A stretch of 64,000 nt of DNA. Source: an uncultured Algibacter sp. (GTDB lineage Bacteria > Bacteroidota > Bacteroidia > Flavobacteriales > Flavobacteriaceae). Position numbers and translations under genes: made by a program. The notes under the pieces were generated by a model. That model was not told the DNA's origin and searched no databases. It saw nothing but the letters and a program-made list of their open reading frames with translations. The stretch spans positions 124,001-188,000 of the forward strand of contig NZ_CANKXG010000003.1 in NCBI RefSeq assembly GCF_947487575.1. Reading direction: 5' to 3'. Below, one piece after another: positions 39,703 through 47,768 of the stretch (position 1 is its first letter; each line of letters opens with the position of its first letter).

Positions 39703-39719
39703 ACCCTGTGTTGACTTGA
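39703..39719 (-). promoter_or_regulatory. Orphan copy of the direct repeat
   Basis: Halves are ACCCTGT (39703-39709) and GACTTGA (39713-39719), 10 bp start to start. It lies about 80 bp 3' of the 39799 gene and about 540 bp from the next start codon, so it has no obvious target. Confidence 0.3.
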
Positions 39720-39798
39720 TTTTTAAAAATTCATAAATCAGTAAACTAAATAAAAATTATTTAATTTTTTATCAGACTAAAGAAACTACTCTAGGAGT

Positions 39799-41400
39799 CT
39801 ATCTCTTAATGAATTTTATTGTAAATATTGACGTTTTCCCATAAAACTTAACAAGGTATAAACCATTAGTTAAGGTGTTAGCGTCTATGCGCATTGATGA
39901 TGCTTTTTTTACATCTTGCACTAATATAGATTTACCCATTATGTTAAACACTTCAATTTTATTTACTTTATCGTCTAATCCATTAATTAATATTTGATTA
40001 TCCACAGGATTGGAAACGAATATTGAACTTTTATCAAAATCTTCACTACCAAGCGAATTAATATCTTCGAGTATCCATTTAGTGTTAGCTGATGCAGAGC
40101 CTGTATAATTCACGTCTCCAGAATTGTCATAAGCATATCTCCCAGTGGTAGTCTGTGGCGTATGGATATCATATGCACCAGAGCCATTCGAAAGAATTTC
40201 AAAAATTCTTGTGTTATTTGTATCAGTAGTTGGTGTTGAAGTTGTAGTTGGATAAACATTAGTAGTATGAAACCTTACAGCATCCCAATTAGGATCGGCA
40301 CAAGAAATGTTATAATAACCAGTAGTTCCAACAGATTTTACCTCAAAAATTTGCGTCGCACTATCTGGTGTCATCTCATCTGCAGTTATAATATTTGAAT
40401 TTGTATTGTCAACAGTCCAATACTTACTGGTTACACTATGTTTTATTTTATAAATTCCTTCTAAACCGTTAGGGTTTCCGCCATTTGGATTACTAGGTAA
40501 TGCCTCAGCGTATGTTGAAGCAACCCGCATATCATCAAAATCTGTTATCACCTCAAAATCGCAAGCGTTTTCATTGTAAGCCCCCCACTTAGGATAAACT
40601 TCAATACCATCGAAGGTTTTATGATAAGCTCTAGTATTTGAATTTGCAAGCACCACTTGATATTCATCAAAATCTATATTAGATAAGGTTTGTTGCTCTC
40701 CGTTAAACCAAAATTCAATATAACCGTCGTATCTATTGTTATTGCCATCATATGTATCTTCAACTTTTACCTTAATCACAAAAGTAACCCATGTATCTTC
40801 CTGTATAGCTTGTTGCCAAAGTGTAGTACGCCTTTGAGTGATTGACCCTGGCCTATTCCAGTTGGGTTCTGCTGGCCCAAAAGCATTCAAATGCAATACA
40901 CTCCCATCATATTCCATATTAAACGGATAATTCTGCTTATTTGTATTTATGTCCCCACCTTCATCAGTTTTCCATTGAAAAACAGCAATACCACCATCAG
41001 CTAGATTAGGCGTAGCATTTATGCGCCATCGCCACCCATAATAATATGTTCCAGCCTTTTGTGGAACAAAAGAATTAATATCACCAGTGGTTCTGGCAAA
41101 CTCTGCCCGTTTTCTTGAGATAGGCTTTGTTATACGCCAAAATTTCCCATATACTGGATCTGTAGGCTTAGTAACAAAAGGCGGATTATTAGGATCATCA
41201 ACACAGCGGTCTCCCGTTGGGTTACTATTTCCATTTGGATCCAACCTTCTAAAATTATCGTTTACAGATAAATTAGGGTCTCCATACCACAATACTTGGG
41301 CGTTTAGTTCTTGAGCTAAAAATATTACAACAAAAACCGAAAAAATATATAATCGGTATTCATTTGAACAAGCATGATTTTTAAAACAGACATTTTTCAT
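39799..41400 (-). CDS. Jelly-roll polysaccharide-lyase-like protein with ricin-like module and T9SS sorting domain
   Basis: The start is the ATG at 41400; the upstream candidate at 41418 is a TTG. A signal peptide ends AQELNAQ. Residues of about 35-290 resemble the beta-jelly-roll Polysacc_lyase fold (PF14099-like, as in glucuronan or heparin lyases): GTYYYGWRWRINATPNLADG, GGIAVFQWKTDEGG, FNMEYDGSVLHLNAFGPAEP, DTWVTFVIKVKVEDT and YIEFWFNGEQQT. A ricin-like module (about 295-450) and a type IX sorting domain (SSIFVSNPVDNQILINGLDD to FTIKFIKR) follow. The likely role is an extracellular lyase on a uronic-acid-containing glycan such as ulvan. The family is uncertain (PL20/PL13-like fold). Confidence 0.75.
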   Translation of the reverse strand: MKNVCFKNHACSNEYRLYIFSVFVVIFLAQELNAQVLWYGDPNLSVNDNFRRLDPNGNSNPTGDRCVDDPNNPPFVTKPTDPVYGKFWRITKPISRKRAEFARTTGDINSFVPQKAGTYYYGWRWRINATPNLADGGIAVFQWKTDEGGDINTNKQNYPFNMEYDGSVLHLNAFGPAEPNWNRPGSITQRRTTLWQQAIQEDTWVTFVIKVKVEDTYDGNNNRYDGYIEFWFNGEQQTLSNIDFDEYQVVLANSNTRAYHKTFDGIEVYPKWGAYNENACDFEVITDFDDMRVASTYAEALPSNPNGGNPNGLEGIYKIKHSVTSKYWTVDNTNSNIITADEMTPDSATQIFEVKSVGTTGYYNISCADPNWDAVRFHTTNVYPTTTSTPTTDTNNTRIFEILSNGSGAYDIHTPQTTTGRYAYDNSGDVNYTGSASANTKWILEDINSLGSEDFDKSSIFVSNPVDNQILINGLDDKVNKIEVFNIMGKSILVQDVKKASSMRIDANTLTNGLYLVKFYGKTSIFTIKFIKR

Positions 41401-41540
41401 AATTTCTTTTTTTAGCAATTTACTATTTATGCAATGAAATAAGTTTTAACAAAATATACTCTATAATTTTATAACAGAAAACAGTTTGATGCATATAACA
41501 TCAAACCGCTTCCATCATTGAAAAAAAATACTTTAACGTT

Positions 41541-42311
41541 TTATCTTTTTATAATTTTTTTCGTGAATTCAAATGTTTCTCCATAAAACTTAAGAAGGTA
41601 TATTCCACTGGAAAGAGCACTTGCATCTATACTTACAGAGGAATTTCCTTTAGTATTTTCAACAAAAAGAGACCTACCTACTAAATTAAACACCTCTACT
41701 TTACTAACATTCCTCGTTAAACCTTTAATCTCTATGCTACTAAATATAGGATTCGAAACAAAAACAGAACTCTCATCCAAATCGGCTGTACTTAAAACAG
41801 GTGGTTCAATAATCCATTGGGTTCTAGTAAAGTCGCTACCTGAATAACCAATAACCCCTGGATTGGAGCTACTGAGAGCGTTATAAACTAAATATCTAGG
41901 AGAACTAGTAGTAGGAGTGAAAATATTATAAACACCCGGAGTACTTGGAGATTCAACAACAGTCCAAATCTCAGGGTTAGATGTAGACCCACTTCCGTTC
42001 CAGGCTCTTAACTCTATAGCTGTAGTGTTATTGGCTCTTAAATTGTAGTCTCCTGTGCTAATTACAATATCATAATTACCTGATGTGCCAATTTCAACAA
42101 ACTGAAATACTGTAGGATCAGTAGGAGTATTATCCCCTGCTGCTGGTGCAGAAATTGCTTTAGTTGTTCCATCAGGCGCTCCATCGTGAGAAAGATATAT
42201 AGTACCGTCAGCCGTAAAGTTATTTTTTAGTCTATAGTATCCCCCATCAACAACTTGAGCATAAGTGCTTGTTACAAAGCATAAACAAAGAAACAGTGTA
42301 ATTTTTTTCAT
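41541..42311 (-). CDS. Secreted ricin-like protein with T9SS sorting domain
   Basis: This 256-residue protein has a signal peptide (MKKITLFLCLCFVTSTYAQ) and one ricin-like module of about residues 22-170: GGYYRLKNNFTADGTIYLSH, YDIVISTGDYNLRANN, IWTVVESPSTPGVYNIFTPT, TQWIIEPP. The C-terminal type IX sorting domain runs from SSVFVSNPIFSSIEIKGLTR to FTKKIIKR. The module matches the one in the 39799 lyase. It therefore looks like a free-standing binding module whose catalytic partner is absent, or a lyase derivative. It lies 140 bp upstream of the lyase and 166 bp downstream of the hybrid sensor gene. Direct repeats of ACTCCT at 42377 and 42398 lie upstream. Confidence 0.8.
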   Translation of the reverse strand: MKKITLFLCLCFVTSTYAQVVDGGYYRLKNNFTADGTIYLSHDGAPDGTTKAISAPAAGDNTPTDPTVFQFVEIGTSGNYDIVISTGDYNLRANNTTAIELRAWNGSGSTSNPEIWTVVESPSTPGVYNIFTPTTSSPRYLVYNALSSSNPGVIGYSGSDFTRTQWIIEPPVLSTADLDESSVFVSNPIFSSIEIKGLTRNVSKVEVFNLVGRSLFVENTKGNSSVSIDASALSSGIYLLKFYGETFEFTKKIIKR

Positions 42312-42477
42312 AATCTTAAATAGTTTTAATTAGTAAATTTTTATGGTATAAAATTACTAGAAAAGAAGGGTGTAGAACTCCTAAAAAAGTGGACAAAACT
42401 CCTTTTTTAAGGCTTTGATGGAGGTGCTCATTCTAATAAAATAGCACAATGAGTAAAAAACTATGAATTAAAGGCTA

Positions 42478-45400
42478 CTAGTATTCGATAAAAGATTCTG
42501 AATACGCTTTAGGAGTTTTACCAAACTTACTTTTAAAGATGCGACTGAAATATTTAGAGTCCTTAAAGCCAACCTTAAGGCTAATTTGACCAATATTAAT
42601 TTTACCTTGCTCAAGAAGAAGAGCAGCACGTTTTAGCCTTATGTGCTGAATAAATTGTTTGGGTGTAAAATCTGTCCAAGCTTTTACTTTAGTAAATAAT
42701 ACGGATTTGCTTACACCTAATTCTTCGCAAAAATAGGGAATATCGAAATTTGAATTGCTTATGTTTTTTTCAATTATATCTAACGCTTTCTTGTAGAGTT
42801 TTTCATCTAGAGAAGACATTACAAGATCCTCTGGCTGTAAAACTTCATTGGCATTCATTTTTTGTTTTAATCTAGAAATAGATTTTAAAACATTTGATAT
42901 CCTTAATTCAAACTCTTTTATATTAAATGGTTTGCTAATATAATCGTCTGCACCACGCTCTAATCCTTCTAATTTATAGATTAAGGAAGACCGAGTGGTT
43001 AATAAAATCACTGGAATATGGCTGGTTCTTATATCTCCCTTAACTAATGCACATAATTCTATCCCACTAGTTATGGGCATAACCACATCACTTACAATAA
43101 GGTCTATTTCTTCTTTAATTGCTATTTTAAATCCTTCCTTTCCATTTTCAGCTTCGTAAACATTATAATTAAACTCGAGTAGATTACGCATAAAACCTCG
43201 TAGTTGTTTATTATCTTCAACTACTAAAATTGAAGATTTTTCGACTGAAGGAATATTTTTAAAGATAGTGGTATCATCAAAACTTAAATCTTGCTCTTTT
43301 AACTGATTTTCATATAATGAAATATCTTCACTGAACTTGAAGTTTTTAACAATATCATTATCATTTAAGTGCCCTTTCCCTTTTAAAAGTTCTACCGAAA
43401 AAATAGAACCAGAGGTTTTAGTAGAGTTAGCAACACTTATTTTACCTTTATGTAAATCTATTATACTTTTAACTATCGACAAACCAATTCCAGTACCTTT
43501 ATTATTGTTTTTGCTATCCTTAAGATCAGAAATATCAAAAAACCGTTCAAAAATTTTATCAACATATTCTTCTGGAACCCCAACACCTGTGTCGCTGACC
43601 GATACAACTACTTTATCTATATCTTCAATAATTTCAATATTTATTTCTCCTTGATCTGGTGTATATTTAAATGCATTAGAAATTAAATTATAAAACACCC
43701 TTTCTAACTTAGCGCTATCATAGTACAAATTGATATTATCTGATGATTTTGCAAAATTATATTTATAATCTTTAGCCTTAGCATACTCAGAAAATGACAA
43801 GCATATTTCTTCAATAAACTTTACGATATTTCCTTCTGAAGCTTCTAGTTTCATCAATTTATTCTCATACTTTCGAAAATCCATCAATCTATTGATAAGC
43901 TGCAATAATTGATTTGAGCTACTTTCAACAACTTTTAGTTTTCTGTACATCTGACTACTCCCTCTATAATTTTCTAATATTTGTTGAAGTGGCCCTAGAA
44001 TAAGCGTTAATGGTGTTCGAAATTCATGAGATATATTTGTAAAAAACTCTAGTTTAGACTTATTTATTTTTTCAATTTGTTCCGTTTTTACATGCTCTAA
44101 TTCTAATTGATGCTTAAGCTTAGTTTTTGTTTTTAAAGTATTAAATAGATAATACACGACAATGCAAATAGCTACAAGATATAAAGTGTAAGCCCACCAA
44201 CTTGCCCATGGTGCCGGATTTACATGTATTTGTAATGCTGTTGGGGTTTGATTTACCACACCATCACTATTAATGCCTTTAACTTCAAAAGTATAGCTCC
44301 CAGGTTTTTGGATTGTGTAAGTTGCTGTGTTATTAGAAGTCATGACCCAATCTGTTTCTAAACCTTTTAAACGGTACATGTAGCTGTTACTGCCTGCATT
44401 AATAAAATTAGGGATTGCATAGGATAAACTAAAATTTCCTTGATTGTATTCTAATTCTAGGTACTTTGTATGAGAAATTGTATTTTCAAGAAGTTGATGT
44501 TTACCATCTACCTCAACAGAGGCATTTTGTAATTTGAAGTCTGTAATAATTACCTGTGGGGAATATTTGTTTTTAGTTAACTTACTTTCATCAAAATATG
44601 TTACTCCAAAGGAACCGCCAAAATAATACTGTGTTTTACCAATACGCAAACTGGCGTCTCGATTAAACTGGTTACTAGCAAGCCCCTCCTTTTTAGAATA
44701 ATAAGCTTCAATCTCATCTTCAAGAGGGTTGTATTTTAAAATACCTTGTGTAAAGGTACTAATCCAGAACTTACCTTTTTCAGCTTCCTCAATACTTCGT
44801 ATACCGTTAATTTCAACCTTATCTATTTTCAAAGAAACAGGTTCAAATTGATTATTTTCAAATTTAAAGAGTCCATCCTCGAACGTTCCAATCCACAACA
44901 CTCCTTTGTTATCTTCAAAAATGGTATTTATTTCAAACTTAACTTTCAAATCCGCTTTATATACATGATTTGTAATTTCCTCATTTGGCGAAATACAGTT
45001 TAACCCCCTTATTGTGCCAACCCAAATATTATTTTTTGAATCTACTTTTATTGTTTTAACATTGTTACTTGTAAGCCCAATAGGCTTAGAATTAGTGTTA
45101 TATATCTTAAATATATTTTGGCGTGTATTATACTTAACCAAACCTTTATAGTTAGTACCAATTAGGATGTTATCATTATCATATTGTATAATAGACAACA
45201 CACCTACATTTTCTAAAAAATCAATTAGTTTTTTAGAAAAAGGTAATTTTTCAAACGCCTTTTTTTTAAGGTTGTATATGGCTATACTGTTAGTAAAAGT
45301 ACCAACCCAAAGTTTATCATCATTGGTAACACAAAGCGATTTAATATTATCACTTTTAAGCGCTGATGAATTTTTAGTGGTAATATGTTGTATAGCATTT

Positions 45401-46521
45401 GTGTCTTGATTTAAAACAGAAATCCCACCACCCTCAGTACCAAAAAAAAGTAAGTTATTGTAATTTACAATTGAACTAACTACCTTAAAACTAAGACCTG
45501 ATTTTGAGGATTTTTGACTAATATTAATAAAGTTCTTATTAAAATCATTCCAAATATTAATACCTCCATAATAAGTACCAATCCATATTACACCTGTATT
45601 ATCTTTAAATAAGGTTTTGATGAAATTATCATTTATAGATTTATCATCATTATATAATGCGATTAAATCATTTTGATTATTTGATATTTGGAGTCCATTA
45701 TAAGTAGCAATCCACAGTTCTCCATTATCATCAAAAAGTAATTTTCTAACATTTTTATTTTTGTCTTTTATTAGAGACTTCTCAAAGTAAGATTGAATAT
45801 TATTTTTGGAAATATCATACTTTAAAACACTATTCATTTGGGTTCCAAGCAATATATTCCCCCCAGCAGTTTCTACCATATCCTGAACAAATAATGATTC
45901 TGTACCAATAATATTTTCAAATTGATAATTACCGTTTTCTTTATCTGACAACCTTAACAACCCCTTTGTTGTCCCAATTAACAGAATACCAGATTTCGTT
46001 TCAAGAATAGAAGTTATATTATTCTTTTTTAAAATTGTATAAAACTTATCTGTTTTATTATTGTAGATAGAAACTCCGCTTGAAGACACTATCCAAATTT
46101 CATGATTAGATATTTCTTTAATTACTTTAATCATATTATTTCCTAAAAACCTTGCTTTGTCATTTAAAAAATATGTTTTAAAAGCATTTTTTTTAGGGTT
46201 ATATCTATTCAATCCAAAAGATGTACCCACCCAGATAAACCCACGACTATCACCTTCTATACAAAGCACTCCATTGTTACTAATGGATGATTTATTATCT
46301 TTTTGGTGTCTATAAACCGTAAATTCTTCACCATCATATTTATTTAAACCATCTCTAGTTCCAAACCATATTTGACCTAATCTATCTTGATGAATAGCCA
46401 CCACCGAATTTTGAGACAACCCATCAACATCAGTTATATGACTAAACTTATACATGTCGTTTTGAGCTGAAACAAAGCGCATGAATAGAAAAATAAATAT
46501 AACAGTGAACGATTTAGGCAT
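42478..46521 (-). CDS. Hybrid two-component system sensor/regulator (HTCS)
   Basis: The first ATG is at 46521; a TTG three codons upstream is less likely. The order is: signal peptide (to about 20), periplasmic two-component propeller of about 24-690 with repeated IWxGTxxGLxxY units (QIWFGTRDGLNKYDG, VLWIGTFEDGLFKF), Y_Y_Y domain (about 690-770), and one membrane helix (YTLYLVAICIVVYYLF, about 790). Next come HisKA with His832 in SHEFRTPL, HATPase with NLISNAFKYTP, DTGVGVP and GTGIGLS, a receiver with phospho-acceptor Asp1145 in VSDVVMP, and a C-terminal HTH_18 AraC-type domain. HTCS proteins sense PUL oligosaccharides in the periplasm and switch on their locus. This is the best candidate for binding the direct repeats in the window. 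Confidence 0.96.
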   Translation of the reverse strand: MPKSFTVIFIFLFMRFVSAQNDMYKFSHITDVDGLSQNSVVAIHQDRLGQIWFGTRDGLNKYDGEEFTVYRHQKDNKSSISNNGVLCIEGDSRGFIWVGTSFGLNRYNPKKNAFKTYFLNDKARFLGNNMIKVIKEISNHEIWIVSSSGVSIYNNKTDKFYTILKKNNITSILETKSGILLIGTTKGLLRLSDKENGNYQFENIIGTESLFVQDMVETAGGNILLGTQMNSVLKYDISKNNIQSYFEKSLIKDKNKNVRKLLFDDNGELWIATYNGLQISNNQNDLIALYNDDKSINDNFIKTLFKDNTGVIWIGTYYGGINIWNDFNKNFINISQKSSKSGLSFKVVSSIVNYNNLLFFGTEGGGISVLNQDTNAIQHITTKNSSALKSDNIKSLCVTNDDKLWVGTFTNSIAIYNLKKKAFEKLPFSKKLIDFLENVGVLSIIQYDNDNILIGTNYKGLVKYNTRQNIFKIYNTNSKPIGLTSNNVKTIKVDSKNNIWVGTIRGLNCISPNEEITNHVYKADLKVKFEINTIFEDNKGVLWIGTFEDGLFKFENNQFEPVSLKIDKVEINGIRSIEEAEKGKFWISTFTQGILKYNPLEDEIEAYYSKKEGLASNQFNRDASLRIGKTQYYFGGSFGVTYFDESKLTKNKYSPQVIITDFKLQNASVEVDGKHQLLENTISHTKYLELEYNQGNFSLSYAIPNFINAGSNSYMYRLKGLETDWVMTSNNTATYTIQKPGSYTFEVKGINSDGVVNQTPTALQIHVNPAPWASWWAYTLYLVAICIVVYYLFNTLKTKTKLKHQLELEHVKTEQIEKINKSKLEFFTNISHEFRTPLTLILGPLQQILENYRGSSQMYRKLKVVESSSNQLLQLINRLMDFRKYENKLMKLEASEGNIVKFIEEICLSFSEYAKAKDYKYNFAKSSDNINLYYDSAKLERVFYNLISNAFKYTPDQGEINIEIIEDIDKVVVSVSDTGVGVPEEYVDKIFERFFDISDLKDSKNNNKGTGIGLSIVKSIIDLHKGKISVANSTKTSGSIFSVELLKGKGHLNDNDIVKNFKFSEDISLYENQLKEQDLSFDDTTIFKNIPSVEKSSILVVEDNKQLRGFMRNLLEFNYNVYEAENGKEGFKIAIKEEIDLIVSDVVMPITSGIELCALVKGDIRTSHIPVILLTTRSSLIYKLEGLERGADDYISKPFNIKEFELRISNVLKSISRLKQKMNANEVLQPEDLVMSSLDEKLYKKALDIIEKNISNSNFDIPYFCEELGVSKSVLFTKVKAWTDFTPKQFIQHIRLKRAALLLEQGKINIGQISLKVGFKDSKYFSRIFKSKFGKTPKAYSESFIEY

Positions 46522-46564
46522 CTTTATCAATAAAGCATTTAATTATTTAAAATTGATTTAATAT

Positions 46565-46595
46565 AAAAAAATCGAGGACTAATAGCCCTCGATTT
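46565..46595 (-). terminator. Hairpin terminator after the GH43-GH3-GH105 operon
   Basis: AAATCGAGG (46569-46577) pairs with CCTCGATTT (46587-46595) across a 9-nt loop. On the minus strand the stem is followed by a T-run from the A-run at 46565-46570. It lies just 3' of the GH105 gene and separates it from the hybrid sensor. Confidence 0.9.
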
Positions 46596-46631
46596 ATAGT
46601 AATTATTCTCAAAATCTAGTTATTATTTAAC

Positions 46632-47759
46632 TCAATCTAAATTCAAAATCTCACTACCTGCCATTAAAAAGGCACCTGTTCCAAAATTTTGCCAAGAATC
46701 TGCCGATGCTGGCTCTGGAAATGCGCCGATATTTTGCACCCAACCTACACGACCATCGTCGTGCTGGCATTTTGCTATAGCGTTCCAAGCTTTAATAACT
46801 GCTGGCTTATGTTTTTTATCTAACAAACCGTTGTTGATACCCCAGGCTAAGGCAAACGTGTGGAAACCACTGCCGCTTACTTCACCATGATTATAGGATT
46901 CTGGACTTAGTAAACTTGTTCTCCACAGCCCATCTTCTGGTTGAATTTCTAACATTTTTGCGGCCATATCTTTATATAGTTTTTCGTAAAACGGACGGTG
47001 CTTATAGTCTGCCGGCATATCGTCTAGAATTAGAGCTAAACCTGCAATAACCCAACCGTTTCCGCGAGACCAGAATACTTTTTTGCCGTTTGGCTCTTTA
47101 CTATCTTTTTCTGACCCTGTCCAAACAAAACGCATATCTCTTGCGAATAACCGCTCTTCTTCATCATACAATTGGTTATAAGTTTCCATGTAAAACTTAT
47201 GCATATCATCCAAATACTTAGGTTGATTGGTGTGTTTTGCATACAGGTTTAATACTGGCGGTGCCATAAATAAGGCATCGCACCACCACCATAAAATGGT
47301 TCTTCCGTATTTTGATTTATCGGTTCCGGCTTTCCAATTATCGTCTTCGTATAAATGCGCGTCTAAGAATTTTTTTGTAGGTTCTAGATCTACAAAATTC
47401 TTTCTACGGTCTGTCATATCTATATACAAATAGCTATACGAAATAGCTACATCGTCTGCATGGTGTACACGATCAAGCGTGTTCCAGTTGTTCCAATACC
47501 CTTGGTTTTTTAAAGCCGCCATATACATCATATCTTTTGTGGCTTTGTGGGCTCTAACCACGCCTGTGTAATAGGCACCGTTAGTCCAATCGGTAGGTGC
47601 AAGAGCAATAATTGGGTGTGCTTCTTGCCACTCTAAAGCATCGATCATAGATGCTTTTATTTGAGTTTTATCAATTGCTTGTGTTTCAGTAACTTTTTGA
47701 GCTGTAGAACAATTGAATAATAATACAACTGCTAGAAGTGTTAAAATTGTTTTATTCAT
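46632..47759 (-). CDS. GH105 unsaturated glucuronyl/galacturonyl hydrolase
   Basis: This 375-residue GH105 enzyme has a lipobox VVLLFNC. The (alpha/alpha)6 barrel carries the family's signature residues: [26 protein letters not shown] with Asp161, and [14 protein letters not shown]. The enzyme hydrates the 4,5-double bond of the unsaturated uronic acid that lyases leave at the non-reducing end, so the sugar falls off. In an ulvan locus the substrate would be unsaturated glucuronyl-rhamnose-3-sulfate oligomers. It is the last gene of a four-gene operon (51417 to 46632) ended by a strong terminator. The position next to PL28 and PL24/25-like genes supports this role. Confidence 0.95.
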   Translation of the reverse strand: MNKTILTLLAVVLLFNCSTAQKVTETQAIDKTQIKASMIDALEWQEAHPIIALAPTDWTNGAYYTGVVRAHKATKDMMYMAALKNQGYWNNWNTLDRVHHADDVAISYSYLYIDMTDRRKNFVDLEPTKKFLDAHLYEDDNWKAGTDKSKYGRTILWWWCDALFMAPPVLNLYAKHTNQPKYLDDMHKFYMETYNQLYDEEERLFARDMRFVWTGSEKDSKEPNGKKVFWSRGNGWVIAGLALILDDMPADYKHRPFYEKLYKDMAAKMLEIQPEDGLWRTSLLSPESYNHGEVSGSGFHTFALAWGINNGLLDKKHKPAVIKAWNAIAKCQHDDGRVGWVQNIGAFPEPASADSWQNFGTGAFLMAGSEILNLD

Positions 47760-47768
47760 TTTTTAGTA

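Larger units (their letters stand above)
39234..39798. other. Long AT-rich intergenic region without a gene
   Basis: I see no coding signal on either strand; stops are frequent in all frames. It contains two further direct-repeat candidates, at 39609-39625 and 39703-39719, that are not near any start codon. Either the region once held genes that were lost, or it carries distal regulatory sites of the 38275 gene. No convincing terminator was found for the 39799 gene. Confidence 0.5.

Noticed and set aside
42424-42453. Interleaved complementary pairs GTGCT/AGCAC and CTCATT/AATGAG after the hybrid sensor gene
   Set aside because: The arms are short and overlap. The arrangement could suggest a pseudoknot but there is no T-run, so I do not call a terminator or RNA.
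47036-47242. Minus-strand 68-codon ORF within the GH105 gene
   Set aside because: Out-of-frame shadow of a firm GH105 gene.
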